From an uncultured Eubacteriales bacterium (lineage in GTDB: Bacteria; Bacillota; Clostridia; Oscillospirales; Acutalibacteraceae): a stretch of 25,302 nt of DNA. Each line of letters begins with the position of its first letter. Position 1 is the first letter of the stretch. The notes under the pieces were generated by a model, which did no database searches, was not told the DNA's origin, and saw nothing but the letters and a program-made list of their open reading frames with translations. The stretch covers positions 1 through 25,302 of the forward strand of contig CATZCM010000023.1 in the NCBI GenBank assembly GCA_958417225.1. Direction: 5' to 3'. The translations under genes were made by a program, and so were the position numbers. This document shows, in pieces, positions 15,276 to 23,176 of the stretch.

Positions 15276-16877
15276 ATGCGCAAACGTGTAGTGATTTTTT
15301 TTGTAATGATTATGGGATGCTTTTGTATGGGAATGGTGTGTGTGTATAGAACATCCTTTGGAAATACTGTACGAGAAGCTAATTTATCTCACGGCACTTA
15401 TAAAGTGGATATAGCCAAATTTAGGGGTAGTATATATGATTGTAACTTGGATCCGTTTTTATATCGTGATTCAGAAAAAATTGCGTCAGTTGTACCAAGT
15501 ATGAATTCAGTTGTTGCACTTGAAAATATTTTTCCACCTAAAAGGTTTCAATCAATTTGTGATTTATTTTCGTCGGGAACCCCGTTTAAATTAGAGGTAG
15601 GAAATATACCGCTTGACTCAGAAGACATAAAAGTTTTCGATGTTCCCAAAAGATATCCGGAGAATATGTTGGCACCACATATTATAGGTTATGTAAATGA
15701 TGCAGGGAAAGGGATTTGTGGTATAGAAGAAGCGTATGATGACTTTTTGGGAGATGTGGGCAGCGAAATTTCAGTAAGATATAAAATTGATGCTCTTGGT
15801 AGAATGCTTAAGGATAATGGTGGAGATGTAATTAATACATCGTGTCTTAAATCAAGAGGATTAGTACTAACTATAGATAAAAAGATACAGGCAATAGCTG
15901 AGAAGGCTGCTAGAAAATTTATACGCAAGGGCGCAGTAGTAATTGCAGAGGTACCGTCGTGTAAGATTAGGGCGTGCGTAAGTTGGCCAACCTTTTCGTG
16001 CGTACATCTTGAGGATGCTTTGAATGCAACGGATTCTCCGTTTTTAGACAGAGCATTGTTGGCGTATAATTTAGGTTCTGTGTACAAGTTGGTTACTGCA
16101 GCGACAGCCCTTGAAAGTGGAATAGGTGAGAATTTTACATTTAATTGCACGGGGGCGTATAACATTGAAGGGACAAATTTTCATTGTGATAGAGGTTGTG
16201 CTCATGGTCAGGAAAATTTAGAAGATGCTATAGCAAAGTCATGTAACACGTATTTTGTGGAACTGAGCAAGAAGATAAAACCAGAAAAACTTTTGGAAAT
16301 ATCAAATGCGTTAGGTTTTGGGAAGGAATTATTAATAGCAGAAAATTTTTCTACAGATAAAGGAAACTTACCGGCAAAAGATGAATTAACTGATGCATAT
16401 GCGTTAGCGAACTTATCATTTGGACAAGGAACGTTACTTGCGTCACCAGTTCAGGTTGTTGGGATGATTAACGCAATAGCTTCGGATGGAAAATATACCA
16501 TTCCATCTATAGTTGAAGGATTCGTAAATGAAAATAGAGAATATATTCAAAAAAATGTGAACTCGCCTTCTAGTGCGTTTTCGGCAAAAACAGCTCGGTG
16601 TTTGAGAAAGTGTATGATAGAATCAGTTGAACGAGGAACTAGCATTTTAGGTAAACCAGAGAATTGTAATGCTGGTGCGAAGACTGCTACTGCTGAAACT
16701 GGAATTATGCGTGAGGATCATTTGATAGTACAAACGTGGTATGCAGGATTTTTTCCAAGTGAGAATCCAAAATATGTGGCAGTTGTGTTTGTAGAAGATG
16801 GGGAAAGTGGTGGACGTAGTTGTGCGCCTGTCTTTAAATTTATTGTTGATTTATTAAAATCAAATGGAGTATTTTAA
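15276..16877 (+). CDS. Class B penicillin-binding protein (transpeptidase, SpoVD/FtsI-like)
   Basis: 533 residues. I chose ATG 15276 over the upstream in-frame ATG at 15237 because GAGGTGA lies 5 nt before it and the protein then begins MRKRVVIFFVMIMGCFCMGM, a single membrane anchor. The extracytoplasmic part has a PBP dimerisation-like region (RGSIYDCN, APHIIGYVNDAGKGICGIE) and a transpeptidase domain with S268-VY-K271 (SxxK), S322-C-N324 (SxN) and K469-T-A471 (KTG box with Ala for Gly). It cross-links peptidoglycan in septum or spore-cortex synthesis; which of these is not decidable here. No PASTA domains are present. The KTA variant within GAKTATAETG is known from Clostridial PBPs. A terminator follows at 16907. 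Confidence 0.9.
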   Translation: MRKRVVIFFVMIMGCFCMGMVCVYRTSFGNTVREANLSHGTYKVDIAKFRGSIYDCNLDPFLYRDSEKIASVVPSMNSVVALENIFPPKRFQSICDLFSSGTPFKLEVGNIPLDSEDIKVFDVPKRYPENMLAPHIIGYVNDAGKGICGIEEAYDDFLGDVGSEISVRYKIDALGRMLKDNGGDVINTSCLKSRGLVLTIDKKIQAIAEKAARKFIRKGAVVIAEVPSCKIRACVSWPTFSCVHLEDALNATDSPFLDRALLAYNLGSVYKLVTAATALESGIGENFTFNCTGAYNIEGTNFHCDRGCAHGQENLEDAIAKSCNTYFVELSKKIKPEKLLEISNALGFGKELLIAENFSTDKGNLPAKDELTDAYALANLSFGQGTLLASPVQVVGMINAIASDGKYTIPSIVEGFVNENREYIQKNVNSPSSAFSAKTARCLRKCMIESVERGTSILGKPENCNAGAKTATAETGIMREDHLIVQTWYAGFFPSENPKYVAVVFVEDGESGGRSCAPVFKFIVDLLKSNGVF

Positions 16878-16906
16878 TTTAAATTTTTACTAGTTAGGAA
16901 TTGATT

Positions 16907-16946
16907 TTGCCAATAGGATGTAAAAGTCTTTATTGGCGATTTTTTT
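16907..16946 (+). terminator. Rho-independent terminator after the PBP gene
   Basis: GCCAATA (16909-16915) pairs with TATTGGC (16931-16937), extended by two outer pairs, and is followed by a run of T (16941-16946). Confidence 0.85.
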
Positions 16947-17007
16947 ATATTAATAAGTTTTGTTGAGACGGTGCATATTTGAAAAGGTAACGGCATATTA
17001 ATTAGCA

Positions 17008-17040
17008 GCCGGAGATTTTTTGCGATATACCCGATCCGGC
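17008..17040 (+). other. GC-rich dyad in the asd leader
   Basis: GCCGGA (17008-17013) and TCCGGC (17035-17040) form a perfect 6-bp dyad with a 21-nt loop, standing out from A+T-rich surroundings 35 nt before asd. It may be a leader hairpin or an operator. I find no lysine-riboswitch core here, and the space is too short for one. Confidence 0.4.
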
Positions 17041-17074
17041 CCGAGAAATCATAATATGAAATGGGGTAGATAAT

Positions 17075-18163
17075 GTGAAAAAATTTCAGGTTGGAATTCT
17101 TGGAGCAACAGGAATGGTCGGGCAGAGGTTAGTTACGTTACTTGCTAATCATCCGTGGTTTGAAGTAAGTGTACTGGCGGCAAGCGGCAGATCTGCAGGA
17201 AAATTTTACAAAGACGTTGTAGAAAATAGATGGATGATGCGTGAAGATATACCGGAATCGTTACATAAAATAATTTTAAAGGATGCTGTGAAGGATGCGG
17301 ATGAAATTGTAAAATCTGTAGATTTTGTGTTTAGTGCTCTTAGTTTGAGCTGGGATGCGACACATTTCCTAGAGGAACAGTATGCATGTATGGATTGTCC
17401 TGTTATATCTAACAATAGTGCACATCGATTTACACATGATGTTCCAATGATTATACCTGAGATAAATCCGGAACACATTTCTTTAATTTATAGTCAAAAA
17501 AGAAGATTTAATGTTAAAAGGGGTTTTATTGTTGTTAAGTCAAATTGTTCATTACAAAGTTATGTTCCAGCACTTACACCACTTTTGGGAATGGGATTGA
17601 AAAAGGTGTATGTTGCCACGTATCAGGCTATTTCTGGAGCAGGAAAAACATTTGAAACGTGGCCAGAAATGGTCGATAATGTGATACCGTATATAAAAGG
17701 TGAGGAAGAAAAGTCTGAATTTGAACCAATGAAAATATGGGGCAAAATTAAAAAAAGAGTTTTAATTGAAGCGAAGAAACCATTTATTTCAGCTAGCTGT
17801 GTTAGAGTTCCTGTGACGGATGGACATACATCAGCGGTTTTTGCTGAATTTAGTAAAAAAATAGATCTATGTGATGTGGTAGATTCTTGGAATTCGTTTG
17901 TACCGAAAGTGAGAGATTTGCCAAGTTCACCAGAAAAGTTTTTAAGGGTAGTTGATGATGATTTGTTTCAACTTAAGGTGCAACGAGAAAAAGATAAAGG
18001 TATGGCAATTTCTATTGGGAGATTGCAAAAAATTACGGATAAGTCAATTAAGTTTGTTTCTATGTCGCACAATACGATAAGAGGGGCAGCGGGGGGCGCT
18101 GTTTTGTTAGCTGAGTGGCTTTGTAATAATGATTATATTGTTCCGAGAGGATTGGTTTTATAG
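17075..18163 (+). CDS. asd: Aspartate-semialdehyde dehydrogenase
   Basis: Reduces aspartyl-4-phosphate to L-aspartate 4-semialdehyde with NADPH, the branch point to DAP/lysine, threonine and methionine. 362 residues, the length of the archaeal/fungal-like subgroup. N-terminal Rossmann motif GILGATGMVGQRLVTLLANH; catalytic Cys158 in VKSNCSLQSY; AISGAGKTFETWPEM; VRVPVTDGHTSAVFAEF with the conserved substrate-binding segment; a C-terminal SHNTIRGAAGGAVLLAEWL. The start is GTG at 17075 with a GGGG-containing site 9 nt upstream. It overlaps dapA by 1 nt, forming a three-gene operon that leads to meso-diaminopimelate. A hairpin in its leader could regulate the operon. Confidence 0.95.
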   Translation: MKKFQVGILGATGMVGQRLVTLLANHPWFEVSVLAASGRSAGKFYKDVVENRWMMREDIPESLHKIILKDAVKDADEIVKSVDFVFSALSLSWDATHFLEEQYACMDCPVISNNSAHRFTHDVPMIIPEINPEHISLIYSQKRRFNVKRGFIVVKSNCSLQSYVPALTPLLGMGLKKVYVATYQAISGAGKTFETWPEMVDNVIPYIKGEEEKSEFEPMKIWGKIKKRVLIEAKKPFISASCVRVPVTDGHTSAVFAEFSKKIDLCDVVDSWNSFVPKVRDLPSSPEKFLRVVDDDLFQLKVQREKDKGMAISIGRLQKITDKSIKFVSMSHNTIRGAAGGAVLLAEWLCNNDYIVPRGLVL

Positions 18164-19053
18164 TGTGTAATAAAATTTTTACAGGTTCTGCGGTTGCTAT
18201 CGTGACACCAATGAACGATGATGGTAGTGTGAATTATAAAAGTTATGAGAATCTTTTGGAATTTCAAATTTCTTCAGGTACGGATGCTATTGTTGTGTGT
18301 GGGACAACTGGCGAATCAGCTACGCTTTCTGATCAGGAAAAACATGATCTTGTAAAATTTACAGTTGATATTGTGGATGGACGTGTGCCTGTTATAGCGG
18401 GGACAGGTAGCAATGATACGAAACATGCAGTGGAATTGTCTATAGATGCGCAAACACTAAATGTAGACGGACTTCTTATAGTGTCTCCGTACTACAACAA
18501 AACTTCCCAAAGGGGAATTGTTGAACATTATACAGCAATTGCAGATTCGGTTAGTGTGCCGATAATTATGTACAATGTACCATCCCGTACGGGTTGTGAT
18601 ATTAAACCCGAAACGTGCTTACATTTGTCAAAACATGAAAATATTGTTGCGATTAAAGAAGCTTCAGGAAATATATCTGCAGTTTCTAAAATTCGTGCTT
18701 TGTGCGGTGATCATTTGGATGTGTATTCAGGTAATGACGATCAAGTGATACCAATGTTGGCTTTAGGAGCACTTGGGGTAATATCTGTTTATGCCAACAT
18801 ATGTCCGAGAAAATCACATGATATTGTATGGAATTTTATGAATGGACACCCTGAAATAAGTAGACAGCTGTTTTTTGAAAATTTGAGTGTAATTGAATCA
18901 CTTTTTTGTGATGTGAACCCTATTCCTGTGAAAACAGCCTTGAATTTTATGGGCTTTAATTGTGGTCAATGTAGATTACCACTTACAAGCCTTAGTGAAG
19001 AAAATAGTGGAGAAATTTTGCGACTATTAAGACAATCAGGTGAAAATGTATGA
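18163..19053 (+). CDS. dapA: 4-hydroxy-tetrahydrodipicolinate synthase
   Basis: Condenses pyruvate with aspartate semialdehyde, the first committed step of DAP/lysine synthesis. 296 residues, a TIM-barrel of normal length. Visible: GSAVAIVTPMNDDGSVNY, the GTTGESATLS phosphate/pyruvate loop, Y137 in IIMYNVPSRTG and the Schiff-base K165 in VAIKEASGNI. YSGNDDQVIPMLALGALGVI matches the back of the barrel. The start is GTG, with the first base shared with the asd stop (TAG/GTG), and GAGAGG lies about 13 nt upstream. Its stop overlaps dapB by 4 nt. Lysine feedback residues cannot be judged from sequence alone. Confidence 0.96.
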   Translation: MCNKIFTGSAVAIVTPMNDDGSVNYKSYENLLEFQISSGTDAIVVCGTTGESATLSDQEKHDLVKFTVDIVDGRVPVIAGTGSNDTKHAVELSIDAQTLNVDGLLIVSPYYNKTSQRGIVEHYTAIADSVSVPIIMYNVPSRTGCDIKPETCLHLSKHENIVAIKEASGNISAVSKIRALCGDHLDVYSGNDDQVIPMLALGALGVISVYANICPRKSHDIVWNFMNGHPEISRQLFFENLSVIESLFCDVNPIPVKTALNFMGFNCGQCRLPLTSLSEENSGEILRLLRQSGENV

Positions 19054-19760
19054 AAAATTTAATAGAAGTAATATTGTGTGGAAGTTCAGGTAGAATGGGG
19101 AGAGAAATTATAAGTGCTGTGTCGGATAGAAATGATTTTGTTATTTCATCAGGTGTTGATGTTGTGCGTAACGAATGTTGTTGTTTTGATACGTATGAGA
19201 CAATTTTTGATGTAGAACGACCGGCAGACGTTATTATAGATTTTTCTAGTAATACGTCTCTTGATATGCTACTTGAATATGGAGTGAGGGAACATATACC
19301 GATAGTTTTGTGTACTACTGGGTATTTAAGGGAACAGGTTGAAAAAATACGCATGACATCTTCTAAAATACCGATTTTTTATTCTAGTAATATGTCTCTC
19401 GGGGTTAATTTATTAATCGAACTTTCTAAAATTGCGACAAAAGTACTTGGTACAGCATCTGATATTTGTATTATTGAGAAACATCACAAATATAAAAAAG
19501 ATTCACCAAGTGGAACAGCATTGATGTTAGATGAGGCTATCAGATCAGTAAAAGATAAAAAAGTGGATATTAACTCAGTTAGAGCTGGAAATATAGTAGG
19601 TGAACATGAAGTGCTTTTTGTGTCAAATAATGAAATTGTTACACTTAAGCATTCAGCTGCATCAAAGGAGATTTTTGCAAATGGCGCTCTTAATGCTGCA
19701 AAATTTTTGCTCGATAAGGAAAACGGGCTTTATGACATGAATTGTCTATTATTCTCATAA
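19050..19760 (+). CDS. dapB: 4-hydroxy-tetrahydrodipicolinate reductase
   Basis: Reduces the DapA product to tetrahydrodipicolinate with NAD(P)H. 236 residues, slightly short but complete. The N-terminal nucleotide motif is CGSSGRMGREI. DVIIDFSS and VLCTTGY are conserved substrate and cofactor strands. The catalytic segment EKHHKYKKDSPSGTALML carries the His pair and Lys of the E-x-HH-x-x-K-x-D-x-PSGTA signature. The ATG overlaps the dapA stop (ATGA), so the gene is translationally coupled. A terminator follows at 19828. With asd and dapA it forms the pathway segment that feeds cell-wall DAP and lysine; later genes (dapH/dapL, lysA) are not in the window. Confidence 0.96.
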   Translation: MKNLIEVILCGSSGRMGREIISAVSDRNDFVISSGVDVVRNECCCFDTYETIFDVERPADVIIDFSSNTSLDMLLEYGVREHIPIVLCTTGYLREQVEKIRMTSSKIPIFYSSNMSLGVNLLIELSKIATKVLGTASDICIIEKHHKYKKDSPSGTALMLDEAIRSVKDKKVDINSVRAGNIVGEHEVLFVSNNEIVTLKHSAASKEIFANGALNAAKFLLDKENGLYDMNCLLFS

Positions 19761-19827
19761 TGAAAAATTAGCAGTTAAGTGACTATTTTCCTCTAAATAT
19801 AAAAAAAATTAATTTTTAAGTAATAAA

Positions 19828-19868
19828 CTGACTTCGAAGTTTTATCGGAGTCAGCTTTGTTTTGAGTT
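19828..19868 (+). terminator. Terminator of asd-dapA-dapB
   Basis: CTGACTTCGA (19828-19837) pairs with TCGGAGTCAG (19845-19854), one G-U pair, followed by CTTTGTTTT and further T runs. Confidence 0.8.
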
Positions 19869-20251
19869 TTTTCGTTGTTGTGTGAATGTATGTATGTGGT
19901 TGTAGATTTTAATAGGTATAGATTTTTGTACGATAAATGCACTTAGTTTTGAAAATGGAAGAGAGTTTTTTTGTCACAACAGTGTTATACGTTAAGTTGT
20001 GTAAATGCTAAGTGAAGTAATTTAATAGGCCATAAAAGATGGGTAAACATAACAGTTATTTTAGTTTGATATAGTTTAAGTTTTGTGAGAAAGTTTCCTA
20101 ATTGTTTTTTTATGAATGGGTGCAATTTTCAACCTGTCTTTTTTAATGGTTTATATGCAGTTTTATGTATGGTTTTATATAATTTGTAGTTTCTTTAATT
20201 TAGAAACAAGAACCGAAGTTTTTTACATGATTGAGTAGCTGAGAAAAGTTC
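19869..20251. other. Intergenic region with nested dyads before the zinc transporter
   Basis: About 380 A+T-rich bases without a gene. It contains GTTTCT/AGAAAC (20189-20194 with 20202-20207) and a longer-range CAAGAAC/GTTCTTG pair (20207-20213 with 20248-20254), the second arm reaching into the -35 box of the next promoter. These may be operator half-sites or a hairpin; the binder is unknown. Confidence 0.4.
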
Positions 20252-20281
20252 TTGACAAATCGTTATATTTCCTGTTAAAAT
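20252..20281 (+). promoter_or_regulatory. Promoter of the znuA-znuC-znuB operon
   Basis: TTGACA (20252-20257), 18-bp spacer and TAAAAT (20276-20281), about 60 nt before the ATG at 20343. The -35 overlaps one arm of the CAAGAAC/GTTCTTG dyad, a plausible repressor position. Metal-dependent control (Zur- or MntR-like) is expected for this function but no canonical box is certain. Confidence 0.6.
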
Positions 20282-20342
20282 GGGAACTGTTGAAAGATAT
20301 AAAATGAAATCAATATTTATGCTGAGTTCGTGGAGGTAAACT

Positions 20343-21284
20343 ATGAGAAAAATTTGTATATTGTTTGGTGTAATGTTATGTTTATGTTTGGTGTCTGGGT
20401 GTGGGCGAAATCTACCAAATAAAGATACGGAAAAGGTTAAGATTGTTGCGACGCTTTTTCCACAATATGACTTTGCACGGCAGATCGCGAAAGACAAAGC
20501 AGAAGTTACGTTACTTTTACCTCCGGGAGTGGAGAGTCATACTTTTGAACCAACAGCTTTGGATATAGTTTCGATTAATTCATCTGATGTGTTTTTATAC
20601 ACGGGCAAATACATGGAACCGTGGGCAGAAAGAATTGTTAGTGGATCACTTGGTAAAGAGGTAAATGTAACTGATGTTTCGAGTGGAATTGAACTTATGC
20701 ACGTCGAACATGGTGATGAACATGATGATGAACACGATGATGATGGCCATGATCATACATATGATCCGCATATTTGGTTGGATCCAAACTTAGCAATAAA
20801 AATGGTGGATAATGTTACAAAAGCATTGTGTGATGTTGATCCGGAAAATGAAACTTACTATAGGGGGAATGCGGCAAATTATCAATCTGAACTGAAAAGG
20901 TTAGATGATAGAATTACTCATGTGGTTCAGACTGGGAAACGTAAATCGATAGTTTTTGGTGGAAGGTTTGCGCATTCGTATTTTGTGAAACGTTATAATT
21001 TAATTTATAAATCAGCATTTAGTGGATGTTCGGCTGAGTCTGAACCTAGTTTGCAAAGTATATCTGAAATTATTAAATTTATTTCGGATAATAATATTCC
21101 ATGCGTTTATTATGAGGAGTTTTCAGAACCTAAAGTTGCACAATCTATTGCATCGCAAACAGGTGCAAAACTTTTGCAGTTTACTACGGCTCATAATGTG
21201 ACAAAAGATCAATTAAATGATGGTATTACGTTTATGGAAGTCATGGATAAAAACTTAGAAAATTTAAAGATAGGGCTTGATTGA
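20343..21284 (+). CDS. znuA: Zinc (or manganese) ABC transporter substrate-binding lipoprotein
   Basis: Captures metal outside the membrane for the importer encoded by the next two genes. 313 residues. Signal peptide with lipobox VSGC (LCLCLVSGCGRN), then the cluster A-I fold: VATLFPQYDFARQIAKDKAE, LLPPGVESHTFEPTALDI with the first metal-ligand His, and TGKYMEPWAE. An acidic/His-rich loop (EHGDEHDDEHDDDGHDH) precedes DPHIWLDPN, which carries another His ligand; such loops are typical of zinc-specific members. VFGGRFAHSYF and YYEEFSEPKVAQSIA supply the rest of the site. Strong start with GGAGG about 6 nt upstream. Zinc is favoured over manganese because of the loop. Confidence 0.92.
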   Translation: MRKICILFGVMLCLCLVSGCGRNLPNKDTEKVKIVATLFPQYDFARQIAKDKAEVTLLLPPGVESHTFEPTALDIVSINSSDVFLYTGKYMEPWAERIVSGSLGKEVNVTDVSSGIELMHVEHGDEHDDEHDDDGHDHTYDPHIWLDPNLAIKMVDNVTKALCDVDPENETYYRGNAANYQSELKRLDDRITHVVQTGKRKSIVFGGRFAHSYFVKRYNLIYKSAFSGCSAESEPSLQSISEIIKFISDNNIPCVYYEEFSEPKVAQSIASQTGAKLLQFTTAHNVTKDQLNDGITFMEVMDKNLENLKIGLD

Positions 21285-21286
21285 AG

Positions 21287-21970
21287 ATGAGTATAATAAG
21301 GGTAAAAAATATTTCTGTTTCATATAGTTCGGTGCAAAAAAGTATAAGAGCAGTAAATAATGTGAGTTTTGATGTGCGTGAAGGTGCATATCTTTGTATA
21401 GTTGGGAAGAACGGTTCTGGTAAAAGTTCAGTAGTGAATGCGATAATGGGGATTGTACCGCTTACAGCGGGTATGGTACATTTTGAAATAGACCGAAGTG
21501 AAGTGTCATATTTATCCCAGGCTAACGTTATACCAAAAGATTTTCCTGCAACTGTTAAAGAAGTGGTATTGTGTGGTACGCAGAAAAAAAATAAAGCTTT
21601 TTCGTTTTATAAAAAAGAGAACTATGCTGAGTCCGAGTATGGTATAAAACTTTTGGGTGTTGAAAATCTTAAAAATCGTAGATTTGGTGAACTTTCAGGG
21701 GGACAACAGCAAAGGGTTTTACTTGCACGTGCTATGTGCACAAAACCAAAAGTTTTAGTTTTGGACGAGCCTTTTTCAGGGCTTGACGAATCAATTGAGG
21801 CTAGTTTATATGAGACACTTGATAAGTTTCATGAAAAACTTGGAACTACTATAGTTATGGTATCGCATGACCTTGTTTATGTGAAAAAGTACGCGACTGA
21901 TATTGTAGAACTTGATGATGGAAAAGTGGTTTTTTCAGGGGGCAATGCTTCTTGGTCGATGAAAGGATAG
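21287..21970 (+). CDS. znuC: Zinc (or manganese) ABC transporter ATP-binding protein
   Basis: ATPase of the importer. About 227 residues from ATG 21287; a TTG at 21281 overlapping the znuA stop is an alternative start adding two residues. Walker A GKNGSGKSS at residues 40-48, Q-loop region VSYLSQANVIPKDF, ABC signature LSGGQQQRVLLARA, Walker B KVLVLDEPFSGLDE and H-switch MVSHDLVY are all intact. VKEVVLCGTQKKNKAFSF is the family-typical coupling segment. It sits between the binding protein and the permease, with 2 to 7 nt spacing on each side. Confidence 0.93.
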   Translation: MSIIRVKNISVSYSSVQKSIRAVNNVSFDVREGAYLCIVGKNGSGKSSVVNAIMGIVPLTAGMVHFEIDRSEVSYLSQANVIPKDFPATVKEVVLCGTQKKNKAFSFYKKENYAESEYGIKLLGVENLKNRRFGELSGGQQQRVLLARAMCTKPKVLVLDEPFSGLDESIEASLYETLDKFHEKLGTTIVMVSHDLVYVKKYATDIVELDDGKVVFSGGNASWSMKG

Positions 21971-21977
21971 GTTTGTG

Positions 21978-22805
21978 ATGAATATGCAGATTATACTAGA
22001 TTTGTTATCTCACTCGTTTGTTCAACGTGCCTTTGTGGTTGGAATATTGGTGTCTTTGTGTGCAGCTCTTTTGGGTGTGATATTGGTACTAAAGAGATAT
22101 TCGCTTATTGGGCACGGACTTGCTGATGTAGGGTTTGCGTCACTTTCTACCTCACTTGTGTTAGGTTTTTCACCGCTTTATTTTTCAATACCGATTATGA
22201 TTGTTACATCTTTTGTTATTATGTACGTCAGTCAAAATAAAAAAATAAATGGAGATGTTGCTATCGGGATTTTTTCAACGGGAGCATTATCTCTTGGTGT
22301 ATTAATTACGTCACTCTCTAAAGGTTTTAATATAGATGTGTATAATTATATGTTTGGTAGCATTCTTGCTATAAGTAATGCAGATTTATGGTTTAGTGTG
22401 ATCTTATCCGTTTTAGTAATCATTTTGTTTGTCGTGTTTTACAATAGACTTTTTTTGATTACTATAGATGAAAAATTTTCTATTGCTTCGGGAATAAATG
22501 TGACGGTTTATCAATTTTTAATATCTTTTTTGACTGCCCTTACTGTGGTAGTAGGAATGCGTATGATGGGTACTTTGTTGATTTCTAGTTTGATAATTTT
22601 TCCGGCTGTTATTGCAAGGAAAATTTCGAGAAGTTTTAAATCATTGGTTGTGATCTCGGCGATTGTGTCAGTTATTTGTTTTGTAGTGGGAATGTTTTCA
22701 TCGTTTCTTTTGAATACGCCAGTTGGGGCAACTATTGTATGTGTAAATATAGTTTTACTTTTGATTGTGGCTATGCTTAATCTAATACGTACAAAATATT
22801 TCTGA
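21978..22805 (+). CDS. znuB: Zinc (or manganese) ABC transporter permease
   Basis: Membrane subunit of the importer, about 275 residues with roughly eight hydrophobic segments (for example GILVSLCAALLGVILVLKRY at the N-terminus). LIGHGLADVGFASLS is the hallmark of the ABC-3 permease family. GVLITSLSKGFNIDVYNYMF and GMRMMGTLLISSLIIFPAVI follow, the latter facing the ATPase. GTG at 21975 and ATG at 21984 are alternative starts; ATG 21978 has AAGGATAGG upstream. It is the last gene of the operon; no clear terminator is seen before the tRNA promoter. Confidence 0.92.
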   Translation: MNMQIILDLLSHSFVQRAFVVGILVSLCAALLGVILVLKRYSLIGHGLADVGFASLSTSLVLGFSPLYFSIPIMIVTSFVIMYVSQNKKINGDVAIGIFSTGALSLGVLITSLSKGFNIDVYNYMFGSILAISNADLWFSVILSVLVIILFVVFYNRLFLITIDEKFSIASGINVTVYQFLISFLTALTVVVGMRMMGTLLISSLIIFPAVIARKISRSFKSLVVISAIVSVICFVVGMFSSFLLNTPVGATIVCVNIVLLLIVAMLNLIRTKYF

Positions 22806-22883
22806 CTTTTGATTTTTGACTATATGCATAAAAATATTAATTTTCATAATTCATTTATCTAAAGCGGAAAAATTAAAAACTAG

Positions 22884-22912
22884 TTGACATTTGGCTTTTT
22901 TAATGGTAAAAT
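22884..22912 (+). promoter_or_regulatory. tRNA promoter
   Basis: TTGACA (22884-22889), 17-bp spacer and TAAAAT (22907-22912), 15 nt before the first tRNA. It presumably drives both tRNA-Ser genes. Confidence 0.8.
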
Positions 22913-22927
22913 AAAAATGTTCCTGAT

Positions 22928-23016
22928 GGAGGGGTGTCCGAGTGGTTTAAGGAGCTAGTCTTGAAAACTAGTGATCCTGCAAGGGACCAAGGGTTCGAAT
23001 CCCTTCCCCTCCGCCA
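22928..23016 (+). tRNA. tRNA-Ser (anticodon UGA)
   Basis: Acceptor GGAGGGG pairs with CCCCTCC (23006-23012), discriminator G and encoded CCA. The anticodon stem CTAGT/ACTAG has loop CTTGAAA, giving TGA. A long variable arm and a GGGTTCGAATCCC T-arm support class II serine tRNA. Confidence 0.96.
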
Positions 23017-23020
23017 GATT

Positions 23021-23110
23021 GGAGAAGTACTCAAGTGGTGAAGAGGCTCCCCTGCTAAGGGAGTAGGTCGGGTAACCGGCGCAAGGGTTCAAATCCCTTC
23101 TTCTCCGCCA
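23021..23110 (+). tRNA. tRNA-Ser (anticodon GCU)
   Basis: Acceptor GGAGAAG pairs with CTTCTCC (23100-23106), then G and encoded CCA. Anticodon stem CTCCC/GGGAG with loop CTGCTAA gives GCT. The long variable arm contains GGTCGGGTAACCGGC and the T-arm is GGGTTCAAATCCC. It starts only 4 nt after the previous tRNA, so the two are co-transcribed. Confidence 0.96.
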
Positions 23111-23115
23111 TTACA

Positions 23116-23147
23116 TAAATACACTTTTGGACAAGCAAGTGTATTTA
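23116..23147 (+). terminator. Hairpin downstream of the tRNA-Ser pair
   Basis: TAAATACACTT (23116-23126) and AAGTGTATTTA (23137-23147) form a perfect 11-bp stem. There is no T-tract, so it may end tRNA transcription weakly or mark the boundary of the integrated element that begins just after it. Confidence 0.5.
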
Positions 23148-23176
23148 CGGAACAGTTGAGGATGTTGTTTGAGAAA

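Noticed and set aside
16950..17070. Lysine riboswitch upstream of asd
   Set aside because: The space after the terminator is too short and the conserved lysine-aptamer motifs are absent; only one short dyad is seen.
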